From NCBI RefSeq assembly GCF_029989365.1, contig NZ_JAPRAQ010000003.1, positions 372,001 to 436,000 of the forward strand: a stretch of 64,000 bases of DNA, read 5' to 3'. The first letter of the stretch is position 1. Each line of letters begins with the position of its first letter. The translations under genes and the position numbers were made by a program. This stretch comes from Bradyrhizobium sp. Arg816. Its GTDB lineage: Bacteria; Pseudomonadota; Alphaproteobacteria; Rhizobiales; Xanthobacteraceae. Below the pieces are notes generated by a model. It did not search any database. It was not told the origin of the DNA and saw only the letters and a program-made list of their open reading frames with translations. Positions 27,384 to 35,741 of this stretch are shown in pieces.

Positions 27384-27747
27384 GGCAGCACTCCGGCCCT
27401 ATTCCTGAGTGGCGGACGGCTCGCGGATACGATCGCGGCGGGCGCCCTGCAATTCCTAAACGTCTGAAAAAAGAACGATATTCTCCGCCGACAATGATAG
27501 CGCGCCGATACCGGAATGCAAAATTCGAGCCGGAGGTAACCTTACTCGAGCCGGCCGCGGCGATTGGTCATCCTATCACCAGTTAGCCACAGTTGGCGAT
27601 TTTCCAGTTCCCCCCGGCTGCATTCCGTCGCGGGAGATGTCATAAATCACACGTCCCGGCGATTTGACCGGTCCAAAAAGAAGTTGCGCTGAACGCTCCG
27701 GTCTTTCTTGTCACGTCAATGAGGGCGTCAGCTTGTCGTTTCCACCC
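27384..27747. other. Intergenic region upstream of DUF3307 gene
   Basis: This gap between divergent genes holds no open frame that I would support and no long palindrome. It contains an AT-leaning patch near 27450-27500 and another near 27640-27690 that may carry promoters, with no clear -35/-10 pair visible. A GAGGG ribosome-like site lies at 27721-27725. Confidence 0.4.
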
Positions 27748-28134
27748 ATGTCATCGGCGGTTCCGGTCGAAGCGCTCATTGGCTGGATGTTGCTGCTCAC
27801 CTTCAAGCACATCATCGCCGATTTCGTCCTCCAGACCGCCTGGATGGCGCACGGCAAGGACCAGAAGCACGGCTGGGCTTTGCCGCTTCTGGTGCATTGC
27901 CTGGTTCACCTCGCGGTTGCGCTGCCGCTGATCCTGTTGGTGGCGCCGCGATTCTGGTTCGTCGCCTTCATCGACTTCGCGATCCACATCACCATCGACC
28001 GCGCCAAAGGGTTCGTCTCCGCCAATTTCGGTGTCGACCTGGCGCATCCCTGGTTCTGGACCCTGATCGGCGTCGACCAGGCCCTGCATCACCTGACCGG
28101 TTTCGGCCTTTCCATCTTCATGGCGGCGAACTGA
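27748..28134 (+). CDS. DUF3307-family membrane protein
   Basis: A 128-aa protein with three to four hydrophobic segments. The pattern LLTFKHIIADFVLQTAWMA followed by LLVHCLVHLAVALPL and a conserved His-rich end (DQALHHLTGFG) matches DUF3307, a family of unknown function. The ATG at 27748 has no ribosome site, while a TTG at 27733 has GAGGG seven bases upstream. The true start may therefore be the TTG, five codons earlier. Confidence 0.8.
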   Translation: MSSAVPVEALIGWMLLLTFKHIIADFVLQTAWMAHGKDQKHGWALPLLVHCLVHLAVALPLILLVAPRFWFVAFIDFAIHITIDRAKGFVSANFGVDLAHPWFWTLIGVDQALHHLTGFGLSIFMAAN

Positions 28135-28166
28135 GGCCGGCGGCTCTCTGGAGTGGCTGCCGGGCC

Positions 28167-28282
28167 TGCATGGTTCGAGACGGCGCTGCGCGCCTCCTCA
28201 CCATGAGGGGGTAGGATCTTTCAGCAGAAACCGACCTCATCCTGAGGAGCCCGCCAATGGCGGGCGTCTCGAAGGATGGCCG
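28167..28282. repeat. Imperfect palindromic intergenic repeat
   Basis: Two arms about 45 bases long, one around 28167-28210 (GGTTCGAGACGGCG ... CTCCTCACCATGAGG) and the other around 28230-28282 (CCTCATCCTGAGGAGCC ... GTCTCGAAGGATGG), are imperfect reverse complements. I recognise this as one of the abundant palindromic repeats of Bradyrhizobium intergenic DNA. It lies between the DUF3307 gene and the 137-aa gene. Confidence 0.75.
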
Positions 28283-28427
28283 CAGGCGGTCGCTACCCCC
28301 GCTTTCAACCCACCAGGGCGCCTCCGATTCGCGACCAGGGCGCAAGGACCCCGGGTGACTACCGGGCGGCGTGGTTAACCTTTCATTAGAGAATTGCGCT
28401 GCATCTTCGGCAACGAGGAGAACCGCA

Positions 28428-28841
28428 ATGTTTTCAAGCCGCGACGCATATGAAAGCGATTTCTGCCCGGTCCGCGACGAGCTCCTTGGCGAGATGTATC
28501 GCGCTAGCGAGAGTGGCCTGCCGAGGCTGGTTGAGAGTGTTTCCCCTGACGCGCGCGCCAGGCTGGCGCTGTTCTGCTATCGCCGCAGCCATCTGCACTC
28601 GCTGGCGGTCGCGATCGCAGCCAGCTGCAACGAGCGTGACCTGATCGACAACGGCGGCCGCGTCGGCTCGACGCTGTACGCGCTGTCGCGCGAAAGCACG
28701 GTCAAATCGTCGCCGTCGCTGTCGGGGGGCCGCAAGCCGATCACGCTGTCGACCAAGCCGCTCTCGGTGCTTGCACCGCTTGAGGACGGGTTCGACGACG
28801 AGGTCAGCGAAGCCGTTCCAGCTGTAGCCGTTCCAGCTTAA
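28428..28841 (+). CDS. Protein of unknown function, 137 aa
   Basis: The ATG at 28428 follows a strong ribosome site (GAGGAGAA). The protein starts MFSSRDAYESDFCPVRDE and has a helical centre (SPDARARLALFCYRRSHLHS). Then come a small residue segment with Ser repeats (KSSPSLSGGRKPITLS) and an acidic/Val-Pro-rich tail. No signal peptide or membrane segment is seen, and I do not recognise a family. It ends with a four-base convergent overlap with the YkgJ-type gene. Confidence 0.7.
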   Translation: MFSSRDAYESDFCPVRDELLGEMYRASESGLPRLVESVSPDARARLALFCYRRSHLHSLAVAIAASCNERDLIDNGGRVGSTLYALSRESTVKSSPSLSGGRKPITLSTKPLSVLAPLEDGFDDEVSEAVPAVAVPA

Positions 28842-29161
28842 GCGACCTCGATTACCGGCAGTCCGAATTTCCGCCGCGCCATCGCGCATTCGGCGTCTCC
28901 CGGCATGCAGGTGCGGCACACCTCCGGCCGGACCTCGTAAATGCCGCAGGCCGTCTGCTTTCCGATCTCCCCCCGCAACGCCGAACAACGATCGCCCTCG
29001 CAGCGCATGCCGGATTGGCGCGCGTTGACGAGCGTCTCGGGGATTGCGGCAAGCTCCTCGTCGCTCTCGATCGAGAAGCGCGGCCAGTTCTCCGAATAAC
29101 CACAGCAGGCGCCGCAGCTCTGGCAAAAGCTCGACAGATCGACGGGGGAGATCTCTTCCAT
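28838..29161 (-). CDS. YkgJ-family cysteine-cluster protein
   Basis: A 107-aa protein with the cysteine pattern of the CxxCxxCC (YkgJ) family: FCQSCGACCGYSENWPRF at the front, then MRCEGDRCSALRG, TACGIYEVRPEVCRTC and AECAMARR. The ligands could hold a zinc or iron-sulfur centre. Function in the cell is not known. The ATG at 29161 has AAGGA at long spacing, and a GTG at 29170 is an alternative. It lies just downstream of the WYL regulator, with which it is probably co-transcribed. Confidence 0.88.
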   Translation of the reverse strand: MEEISPVDLSSFCQSCGACCGYSENWPRFSIESDEELAAIPETLVNARQSGMRCEGDRCSALRGEIGKQTACGIYEVRPEVCRTCMPGDAECAMARRKFGLPVIEVA

Positions 29162-29166
29162 CGCGC

Positions 29167-29865
29167 TCACGTGTCCTTTGGCGGGCCCCAGACCAGGCTC
29201 TGCCGCCATCTTGCGCGCAGCACGTCGCGCCGCTCCGGATATCTATCGTCGAGATAGCTCGCATCCACGACGCGGTCGGTGCGGAAGCTGCGGAAGTCGC
29301 CGCGCAGCTCGCACCAGGCCGCAAGCAGGCGCACGGCTTCGAGATAGCCGACCGAGATCGGCCAGATCATGCGCTCGCTGGGGCGGCCCTGCTCGTCGCG
29401 ATAACGCAGCATGATCTTCTTGCCTTCGTGGATCTGAGTGCGCGTGCGCGCCATGTCTAGGCGATCCGGCTCCCTGTTCCAGCTCGGCCGCGCGCGGCTT
29501 GCCGGCTCCAGCACGAAGGGACGCAAGCGCTCAGGCACAGTGTCGGCGATCTTGGCCATCAAATCTTCGGCGGCGCGTGCCAGCGCGGAATCGGCATGGC
29601 CCGCGACCCATTGCGCGCCCAGCACCGCCGCCTCGATCTCGTCGGGTGTCAGCATCAAGGGCGGCAGGTCGAAACCCTTCTCCAGGATGTAGCCCATGCC
29701 GGCTTCGCCGCGGATCGGCACGCGCTGGCCGATCAAGGTTGCGATGTCGCGATAGATAGTGCGCTTCGAGGTCTCGAGCTCGGCCGCGATCGCGTCCGCG
29801 GTCAGCGGCTTACGCGTGCGCCTCAGCACCTGGATGATCTGAAACAGCCGGTCGGCGCGTCTCAT
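29167..29865 (-). CDS. WYL-domain (YafY-type) transcriptional regulator, second copy
   Basis: A 232-aa regulator. HTH: TADAIAAELETSKRTIYRDI near residues 20-40. The WYL core contains ISVGYLEAVRLLAAWCELR and RTDRVVDAS. It is shorter than the regulator at 21363 (327 aa) and only distantly similar, so the two are paralogues rather than a recent duplicate. The ATG at 29865 has AAGAGA upstream. It is divergent from the 86-aa unknown gene and the glutathione-transferase gene. A CTGCTGC/GCAGCAG palindrome lies between them. Confidence 0.92.
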   Translation of the reverse strand: MRRADRLFQIIQVLRRTRKPLTADAIAAELETSKRTIYRDIATLIGQRVPIRGEAGMGYILEKGFDLPPLMLTPDEIEAAVLGAQWVAGHADSALARAAEDLMAKIADTVPERLRPFVLEPASRARPSWNREPDRLDMARTRTQIHEGKKIMLRYRDEQGRPSERMIWPISVGYLEAVRLLAAWCELRGDFRSFRTDRVVDASYLDDRYPERRDVLRARWRQSLVWGPPKDT

Positions 29866-29905
29866 GACAATTCTCTTATCGGGGGACGGATCAGAAAATG
29901 GCGCG

Positions 29906-29932
29906 CTGCTGCTGACAGGATGTTGGCAGCAG
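29906..29932. promoter_or_regulatory. 27-bp imperfect palindrome between WYL regulator and small gene
   Basis: CTGCTGC (29906-29912) and GCAGCAG (29926-29932) flank a core where ACA pairs with TGT. The arms are exact over seven bases, with a mismatched pair before the inner three. It sits 40 bases upstream of the regulator's start and 47 before the small gene. It is the expected place for an autoregulatory operator. Confidence 0.7.
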
Positions 29933-29978
29933 GGGGTGTCTATACCGGGACAACACATCGACTGAAGAGGATTTGTCC

Positions 29979-30239
29979 ATGATCATTCCAACCCATTTTG
30001 GCCCGGCGATTCCGATGTTGCGGGCACAGGTCTGGTCCGCCTGGGCGCTCGGCCGCCTCGTTTCGTTCGATCTCATGGCCGTCGACCTCCGATTTGCACT
30101 CGCAAGCGTGATGGCACGCTCGCTGACCCGGGCTGCGGACGCGCTGGCCCGTCATGTCATGGCCCGTGCCTGGCGGGGGGCCCGTTTCGCAGAAGATATC
30201 ACGGCTGCTGCCACCATGGTGGCAGCAGCCGGTCACTAG
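29979..30239 (+). CDS. Small protein of unknown function, 86 aa
   Basis: The ATG at 29979 follows AGAGG at good spacing. The product (start MIIPTHFGPAIPML) is Ala/Arg/Val-rich and mainly helical, with a middle part SFDLMAVDLRFALASVMARSL and tail FAEDITAAATMVAAAGH. No signal peptide, no clear membrane helix and no family known to me. It stands between a WYL regulator and a GST gene, with one palindrome upstream and a perfect 28-bp palindrome covering its own last codons. That geometry is odd for an ordinary gene. Confidence 0.6.
   Translation: MIIPTHFGPAIPMLRAQVWSAWALGRLVSFDLMAVDLRFALASVMARSLTRAADALARHVMARAWRGARFAEDITAAATMVAAAGH
30203..30230. promoter_or_regulatory. Perfect 28-bp palindrome inside the end of the small gene
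   Basis: GGCTGCTGCCACCA (30203-30216) is followed directly by its exact reverse complement (30217-30230), with no spacer. Its outer part (CTGCTGC and GCAGCAG) matches the ends of the palindrome at 29906-29932. It lies in the final codons of the 86-aa gene and 78 bases before the GST start. It may be a second operator or a transcript hairpin. Confidence 0.7.
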
Positions 30240-30251
30240 GTTCCCTCAAAG

Positions 30252-30296
30252 TTTCGCAAGTCCAAATTTCGCAGCTCCAAATTTCGCAGGTCCAGG
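30252..30296. repeat. Three 15-bp tandem repeats in the GST leader
   Basis: TTTCGCAAGTCCAAA (30252), TTTCGCAGCTCCAAA (30267) and TTTCGCAGGTCCAGG (30282) stand in direct tandem. The last copy merges into the GGAGAG ribosome site of the GST gene at 30308. They are in the untranslated gap between the small gene and GST. A 15-base unit is a multiple of three, yet no gene reads through it. Confidence 0.85.
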
Positions 30297-30307
30297 AGAG
30301 AGTTCGC

Positions 30308-31036
30308 ATGATCACGCTTTATGGCTTTGGCGCCGGCTTCGGCCTGCCGGAAATCAGCCCCTTTGTCACCAAGACCGAGGTCCAGCTCAAGATGGCGGGA
30401 CTGCCCTACCGGAAGGAGCGGGCGATGCCGCCGGCCTCGCCCAAGGGGCAGCTGCCGTTCATCGACGATGGCGGCGAGGCGGTGGCCGATTCCACCTTCA
30501 TTCGCGCCCATATCGAGCGCCGCTATGGCTTCGATTTCGACGCCGGGCTGTCGCTGGCCGAGCGGGCGCAGGCCTGGGCGTTCGAGCGCATGATCGAGCA
30601 TCACGTCTACTGGGCGCTGGTCGGGGCGCGCTGGGTCGATTCGGTCAACTTCGCCAAGGGGCCCGCGCATTTCTTCGACGGCGCGCCGGAGCACAATCGC
30701 GAAAAATTGCGCGAGGATGCGCAATTCCGTGTCGCCGAGAACTATCTGCTCTCCGGCCTCGGCCGCCACGCGCCCGATGACGATGTCGATCTCGCGGTGC
30801 GTTCGCTGTTCGCGCTCTCGGTCCAGCTCGGCGACAAGGCCTACCTGATGGGCAACAAGCCCTGCGGTGTCGATGCCACCGCCTTCGGCGCGCTCGCCGG
30901 AATCCTGACGCCCTTCTTCGAATCCGGCCTGCGTCAGCGTGCCGAGGGATTTGCGAACCTCACCGCCTATGTCGACCGCATGATGGACGATTATTATCCG
31001 GAGTTCGCCTGGACCCCGCTGCGGCAGGCGGCCTGA
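30308..31036 (+). CDS. Glutathione S-transferase family protein
   Basis: A 242-aa protein of the glutathione transferase superfamily, nearest in look to the metaxin-like or N-terminal thioredoxin-like group. N-terminal part: ITLYGFGAGFGLPEISPFVTK and SPKGQLPFIDDGGEAVADST, where DST is the usual glutathione-contact motif. C-terminal helical part: LMGNKPCGVDATAFGALAGI. It lacks the common N-terminal Cys/Ser-Pro-x-Cys motif, so catalytic activity is uncertain. The ribosome site GGAGAG lies in the preceding tandem repeats. Its neighbours are the WYL regulator and the 86-aa gene. Confidence 0.88.
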   Translation: MITLYGFGAGFGLPEISPFVTKTEVQLKMAGLPYRKERAMPPASPKGQLPFIDDGGEAVADSTFIRAHIERRYGFDFDAGLSLAERAQAWAFERMIEHHVYWALVGARWVDSVNFAKGPAHFFDGAPEHNREKLREDAQFRVAENYLLSGLGRHAPDDDVDLAVRSLFALSVQLGDKAYLMGNKPCGVDATAFGALAGILTPFFESGLRQRAEGFANLTAYVDRMMDDYYPEFAWTPLRQAA

Positions 31037-31080
31037 GGCCGAATGGAATGAGACTCCTCTCGCGCCCCGAAGGAGGTGCG

Positions 31081-31261
31081 TTCCCTCCCCCCTTGCGGGG
31101 GAGGGCTAGGGAGAGGGGTAGCCCAGCAAAAGGTGCCGGTTGTTGTTGATGCATCGAGGGCGGGTGCGTGACGGAAAGAATCCCCGTGCGGCACCCCTCT
31201 CCCTGCCCCTCCCCCGCATCCGCCTTCGCCAAGGCTACGGCGGACAAGAGGGGGGAGGGAA
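31081..31261. repeat. Palindromic repeat element, type A, with an inserted mini-palindrome
   Basis: Left arm: CCCTCCCCCCTTGCGGGGGA at 31084. Then comes GGGTAGCCCAGCAAAAGGTGC in the middle, and a right arm with GGCACCCCTCTCCCT. The right arm is interrupted by about 30 bases with its own palindrome (TCCGCC ... GGCGGA, around 31219-31244) before GGGGGAGGGA resumes. The same element, without this insertion, is at 49222-49388, and a shorter relative is at 61602-61708. It fills the gap between the GST gene and the binding-protein gene. Confidence 0.85.
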
Positions 31262-31330
31262 CGGAGAGAGCGCTGCTGTTGGCTGAACTCGATTCGACTT
31301 CACGCTTGTCAATCTCAAAGCCAAAACAAA

Positions 31331-31355
31331 AGAGCCGGCCCATCAGGCCGGCTCT
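31331..31355 (-). terminator. Intrinsic terminator of the minus-strand binding-protein gene
   Basis: AGAGCCGGCC (31331-31340) and GGCCGGCTCT (31346-31355) form a ten-base stem with a five-base loop. On the minus strand the stem is followed by TTTGTTTTGG. It lies 28 bases after the stop of the gene at 31384. Confidence 0.85.
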
Positions 31356-31383
31356 CGTCGTCTCGAAACTTTCGCGCCGCGCC

Positions 31384-32535
31384 TTACCTCACCAGCGTGT
31401 ACTTGCCGTTCTTCACGGTGAGCAGGATGCGCGAGCGCTCGTCGAGGCCGTAGCGGTCCTTTTCGGTGAAGTTGTAGACGCCCTGGCTCGCTGCCAGCTC
31501 CTTCTCCGACAGCAGCGCCTGGCGGATCGCTTCGCGGAATTCCGGCGTGCCGGGCTTTGCGGTCTTCAGTGCCGTCGGAATGATGCGCTTGAGGATCTCG
31601 AACGCATCATAGGAATGACCGGCGAACTGGCTGCGGCTGTTCGGGCCGTACTTGGCCTCATAGGCGGTGTTGAGCGCGAGGCCCGGCTTCTTGGTGGCGG
31701 CCTCGTCGGGCTGGTCCTCGGGATCCATGACGGGACCGGAGGCCATCAGCACGCCTTCCGCTGCTTTGCCGGCGATGCGGATGAAGTCCATGCTGGCGGC
31801 GCCATGGGTCTGGTAGATCAGGCCCTGATAGCCGCGCTCGCGCAGCTCGGTCTGCGGCAGCGCGGCCGCGGTCCCGGAAGCGCCGACCAGGATCGCGTCG
31901 GGGTTGGCGGCGACGAGCTTCAGCACCTGTCCGGTCACCGACGTATCAGGGCGGGCGAAGCGCTCCTCATCGGCGATGGTGATGCCCATCGGCACCGCCT
32001 GCGCCTTCAGGTCGTTGAACCAGAGGTCGCCATAGGAGTCGGAATAGCCGATATAGCCGACGGTCTTCACGCCCTTCGCCTTCATGTGGTCGTACAGCAC
32101 CTTGCCCACGATCGGGATCGGCTGCGGCATCGCCACCGACCACTTCATGCGCTCAGGCGTGATCGGGAACGGCGCCAGGCCGAAATGCGGAATGCCGGCC
32201 TCGTTGGCGACGTTGGAGACCGCGATGGTCGGCGGCGTCAGCGCCGAGCCCATGATGATGTCGGCCTTGGATTCGGTCACGAAGCGGCGGGCGTTGGTGG
32301 TCGCCGTGGTGGGATCGCCGCCATCGTCGAGCACGATCACCTTCAGCGGCACGCCGCCGATCTCCTTCGGCACGAATTCCAGCGCGTTGCGCTCGGGAAT
32401 GCCGAGCGCCGCGCCCGGGCCGGTCGTGGTGGTGGTGATGCCGATGGTGATTTCGCTGGTCTGGGCCAGCGCAGGCAGAGCCGGCAGGGCAAGCGTCGCA
32501 GCAGTGATGGCGGCGGTCAGGTAAAAGCGTTTCAT
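31384..32535 (-). CDS. Leu/Ile/Val-type ABC transporter substrate-binding protein
   Basis: A 383-aa periplasmic binding protein. Signal peptide: TAAITAATLALPALPALAQ with cleavage near residue 24, then TSEITIGITTTTTGPGAALG, the typical first strand. Later motifs TVGYIGYSDSYGDLW and RLE-type hinge segments fit the family. GGGAGG precedes the ATG. It is the last gene of a group that begins with the hydratase at 36547 and has a terminator after it. With no permease in the group, it probably works with a Liv-type permease elsewhere. The likely ligand is an aromatic acid such as a hydroxycinnamate, as judged from its neighbours. Confidence 0.92.
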   Translation of the reverse strand: MKRFYLTAAITAATLALPALPALAQTSEITIGITTTTTGPGAALGIPERNALEFVPKEIGGVPLKVIVLDDGGDPTTATTNARRFVTESKADIIMGSALTPPTIAVSNVANEAGIPHFGLAPFPITPERMKWSVAMPQPIPIVGKVLYDHMKAKGVKTVGYIGYSDSYGDLWFNDLKAQAVPMGITIADEERFARPDTSVTGQVLKLVAANPDAILVGASGTAAALPQTELRERGYQGLIYQTHGAASMDFIRIAGKAAEGVLMASGPVMDPEDQPDEAATKKPGLALNTAYEAKYGPNSRSQFAGHSYDAFEILKRIIPTALKTAKPGTPEFREAIRQALLSEKELAASQGVYNFTEKDRYGLDERSRILLTVKNGKYTLVR

Positions 32536-32625
32536 CTATTCCTCCCTTGACGTGTTTCTTTGAAAGCAGAAATCGGGGGGTAATTCAGCCCCCTCTTTTG
32601 GCGATGCGGCGATTTAGCTCCAGAC

Positions 32626-33045
32626 CTAATTCCCCGTGAATTTGGCTACCATTTCCGCCGGAAACGGTGCCGATTTCAGCTTGTCGGGGTTAACGGGATC
32701 GCGGCCGACCAGGACGCGGGTCTCAAAACCCTCGATCGCCAGCGCCACGCCCTTGTAGACGTTGTGCTTCACCTCGAAGCTCGAGCGCTTGATGCTCTCG
32801 ATCTTCGTCTCGATGGTGATCCAGTCGCCATAGGTCGACGGGATGTAGAACTTGGACCGCGTGTCGACCATGGGGATGCCCACCAGGCCGTATTTGCGGA
32901 CCAAATCCTGCTTGGAGAATCCGGCGACCTCGAACAGGGTCGACGTCGAATCGTCGAACATCGCGAAATAGCGCGGGTAATAGACGATGTTGGCGGGGTC
33001 GCAGTCGCCCCACTGGATCTGGACGTCGCGCCGGTTCACGAACAT
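32626..33045 (-). CDS. 4-hydroxybenzoyl-CoA thioesterase-type hotdog protein
   Basis: A hot-dog fold thioesterase, 139 aa. The N-terminus IQWGDCDPANIVYYPRYF closely follows the Pseudomonas 4-hydroxybenzoyl-CoA thioesterase (IEFGDCDPAGIVWYPNY), and Asp16 matches its catalytic Asp17. It should hydrolyse an aromatic acyl-CoA to the free acid and CoA in the cytoplasm. The ATG at 33045 is chosen because the conserved motif begins soon after. The gene follows the short-chain dehydrogenase by 25 bases and precedes the binding-protein gene. It fits the last step of CoA-dependent side-chain shortening. Confidence 0.88.
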   Translation of the reverse strand: MFVNRRDVQIQWGDCDPANIVYYPRYFAMFDDSTSTLFEVAGFSKQDLVRKYGLVGIPMVDTRSKFYIPSTYGDWITIETKIESIKRSSFEVKHNVYKGVALAIEGFETRVLVGRDPVNPDKLKSAPFPAEMVAKFTGN

Positions 33046-33070
33046 GCGGTGGCCCTGCTTTCGTTGCGCC

Positions 33071-33832
33071 TTACTTCGGCGCCATGCGCAGCGAGCCGTC
33101 GAGGCGCACCACTTCACCGTTCAGGTACGAATTCTCGACCATGTGCAGCGCGAGCGCGGCGAACTCGTCGGCGTGGCCGAGCCGGCGCGGGAACGGGATC
33201 GCGGCGGCGAGCGAGTCCTGGGCTTCCTGCGGCAGGTTGGCGAGCAGCGGCGTCAGGAACAGGCCGGGCGCAATCGTCAGCACGCGGACGCCGAACTGCG
33301 CGAGCTCGCGCGCGATCGGCAGTGTCATGCCGACGATGCCGCCCTTGGAGGCCGAATAGGCCGACTGGCCGATCTGGCCGTCATAGGCGGCAACGGACGC
33401 GGTATTGATGATGACGCCGCGCTCGCCGGTCGCCTGCGGCTCGAGCTTGGACATCTCGGTTGCGGCGAGGCGCAGCATGTTGAAGGTGCCGATCAGGTTG
33501 ACCTTGATCACCTTGTCGAAATCGGCAAGGGCCATCGGTCCGTCGCGGCCGACCACGCGCTTGGCGACGCCGATGCCGGCGCAGTTCACCAGCACGCGCG
33601 CGGGTCCATGCGCCTTGGTCGCCTGCGTGATCGCGGCTTCGGCCGAGGCGGCATCGGAGACGTCGCAGGTCACGGCCACGCCCTTGAGCTCGGCGGCGAC
33701 GGTCTCCGCAAGCTTGGCATTGAGGTCGAACACCGCGACCTTGGCGCCCTGCGCCGCCAGCTTTCGCGCGGTCGCAGCGCCCAGTCCCGATGCACCGCCG
33801 GTAACGATGACTGCCTGATCCTTCAACAACAT
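33071..33832 (-). CDS. Short-chain dehydrogenase, 3-hydroxyacyl-CoA dehydrogenase (type 2)-like
   Basis: Classical SDR of 253 aa. NAD-binding [16 protein letters not shown] (about 10-25), NNAG equivalent NCAGIGVA, and the catalytic Ser-Tyr-Lys in [11 protein letters not shown] and YSASKGG. Its best-known relatives (HSD17B10 type) oxidise 3-hydroxyacyl-CoA to 3-ketoacyl-CoA. In this cluster it would follow the hydratase and precede the thioesterase. AAGGAG precedes the ATG. The dehydrogenase acts on a CoA ester, inferred from family and neighbours. Confidence 0.9.
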   Translation of the reverse strand: MLLKDQAVIVTGGASGLGAATARKLAAQGAKVAVFDLNAKLAETVAAELKGVAVTCDVSDAASAEAAITQATKAHGPARVLVNCAGIGVAKRVVGRDGPMALADFDKVIKVNLIGTFNMLRLAATEMSKLEPQATGERGVIINTASVAAYDGQIGQSAYSASKGGIVGMTLPIARELAQFGVRVLTIAPGLFLTPLLANLPQEAQDSLAAAIPFPRRLGHADEFAALALHMVENSYLNGEVVRLDGSLRMAPK

Positions 33833-33857
33833 GGCGTTCTCCTTTGGCGATGGTTTC

Positions 33858-35741
33858 TTACCCGACCGATATCACACGGTCCGATGGATTGGCAGCGTAG
33901 AGCTCCTCGATTAGCGCGTCGCGATGCTCGAGCACCGCGCGCTGGTTGATCGAGCCCTTGTCGGTGACCTCGCCCTTGTCGATCGAGAGCGGCGTATCGA
34001 GCAGGATCGCGCGCGTGATCCGCGTCGAGGAACCGGTGGCGGAAGCCAGAAAGCGCGTCAGGCGCTCGCGGAAGGCTTCGCGCACCAGCCGGTCCCGGGC
34101 GGTGACGGTGAGATCGTCGGCCGGCAGCGTCGGGTTGATCAGCCGGCAGCCGTCGAGATCGAGTAGCACCAACGCGGAGATTTCGTCGCGGTTGATGCCG
34201 GCGATGACGACGTCGCGCACCAGCGGCGCGCAGGCCGCGACGAAGCGCGCACGCAGCGGGCCGACGCTGACCCAGGTGCCGCTGCCGAGCTTGAAGTCTT
34301 CGCTGACGCGGCCGTCGAAATCGAAGCCCGCGCTGAGATCGTCGGGATCGACGGGCTTGAGCGCGTCGCCCATCTTGTAAAATCCTTCCTCGTCGAAGGA
34401 TTTTGCGGTGATGTCGCCCTGGCGCCAATAGCCGGGCATCACGTTCGGCCCCTTGGCGCGCACTTCCATCTTGCCGTTGTTCGGCACCAGCTTGGCGTCA
34501 TTGCCCGACACGGGCAGCCCGACATGGCCGGAGCGGCTGGTGCGCGGATTGACCGACATGAAGAATGGCGCGGTTTCGGTGGCGCCCAGGCCGGTCAGCA
34601 TCGGCACGCGGTAGCCCTTCTCCTTCACCGCGAGCTCGTCGAGGCTGTTCCAGACGAACGGCGACAACGCCGCGCCCGAGAAGAACATCGCGTGCAGGCG
34701 GTCGAAGAACTTTGCGCGCAGGCCCTGGTCGTCGCGCAAATAGGGCAGCAGCGATTCATAGCCCTTGGGGACGTTGAAATAGACCGTCGGCGAAATCTCC
34801 TGGAGATTGCGCACGGTCTCCTCGATGCCTCCAGGCACCGGCTTGCCGGCGTCGAGATACATCGAGCCGCCATTGTAGAGCGTCAGCCCGATATTGTGGT
34901 TGCCGCCAAAGGTGTGATTCCAGGGCAGCCAGTCGATGATGACCGGCGGCTCGTCCTTGAGGAAGGCGAGCGTCTCGCGCAGCATCACCTGGTTGGCGCA
35001 GATCATGCGCTGGGTGTTGATGACGGCCTTGGGATTGCCGGTCGAGCCCGAGGTCAGCAAGAACTTTGCGATCGTGTCGGGGCCGATCCTGTCGTGTATC
35101 GCGTCGAGATCGCTGCGCAGCGGCGTCGCCATGAGGTCGGCGAGCAGGGTGACGTCGCGGCCCGGCACGCTGCCCCAGGACGCGGCGATCTCGGTGCCAT
35201 CAGAGACATTGGCGGCGAGCGCGTCCGCGAACTTGCCGGCGTCCTCGGCGAAGACGAGACCGGGCGTCAGCAGCTTCATCAGGTAAGAGAGCTTGCCGTA
35301 ATCCTTCGACACCAGCGAATAAGCCGGCGACACCGGGCAGAACGGAATTCCCGCATAGAACGCGCCGAACGCGAGCAGCGCGTGGTCGATCGAATTGCCT
35401 GAGAGGATGACGACCGGCCGCTCCGCCGACAGGCCGCGCGCAATCAGGCCGGAGGCAATGTGCCGGCTGGCGGCGAGCAGCTCGGCGTAAGTGATCTTGC
35501 GCCAGCCGCGGCCGCCTTCACGCTCGGCCATGAAGATTCGGTCCGGCGTCGTCGTCGCCCAATGATGCAGGCGGTCGGTGAGGCGGACCGGATAGTCGCC
35601 GAGCGGCTGCTTGGGCCGCAGGTAAATGGTGCCGTCGTCGCGCCGCTCGATGTTGACGGCGGGATCGCCGAACGAAATGGGCCGCAGCGGGGAAGTGCTC
35701 GCGCCGCGCTCCATGCTGGAAGAGGACGGCTGCCCGCTCAT
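33858..35741 (-). CDS. Feruloyl-CoA synthase-like aromatic acyl-CoA ligase
   Basis: AMP-forming ligase of 627 aa, in the size range of feruloyl-CoA synthase. It has the P-loop [16 protein letters not shown], the [17 protein letters not shown] element, the [13 protein letters not shown] motif and a C-terminal [20 protein letters not shown] region typical of Fcs. It would make a CoA thioester of a hydroxycinnamic or related aromatic acid. Its ATG overlaps the stop of the upstream hydratase (ATGA), so the two are translationally coupled. The precise acid (ferulate, coumarate, cinnamate) is not decided by sequence. Confidence 0.88.
   Translation of the reverse strand: MSGQPSSSSMERGASTSPLRPISFGDPAVNIERRDDGTIYLRPKQPLGDYPVRLTDRLHHWATTTPDRIFMAEREGGRGWRKITYAELLAASRHIASGLIARGLSAERPVVILSGNSIDHALLAFGAFYAGIPFCPVSPAYSLVSKDYGKLSYLMKLLTPGLVFAEDAGKFADALAANVSDGTEIAASWGSVPGRDVTLLADLMATPLRSDLDAIHDRIGPDTIAKFLLTSGSTGNPKAVINTQRMICANQVMLRETLAFLKDEPPVIIDWLPWNHTFGGNHNIGLTLYNGGSMYLDAGKPVPGGIEETVRNLQEISPTVYFNVPKGYESLLPYLRDDQGLRAKFFDRLHAMFFSGAALSPFVWNSLDELAVKEKGYRVPMLTGLGATETAPFFMSVNPRTSRSGHVGLPVSGNDAKLVPNNGKMEVRAKGPNVMPGYWRQGDITAKSFDEEGFYKMGDALKPVDPDDLSAGFDFDGRVSEDFKLGSGTWVSVGPLRARFVAACAPLVRDVVIAGINRDEISALVLLDLDGCRLINPTLPADDLTVTARDRLVREAFRERLTRFLASATGSSTRITRAILLDTPLSIDKGEVTDKGSINQRAVLEHRDALIEELYAANPSDRVISVG

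Noticed and set aside
31081..31261. Possible CRISPR array in the repetitive intergenic DNA
   Set aside because: The repeats are palindromic arms of single elements, not regularly spaced direct repeats with unique spacers, and no cas gene is present.
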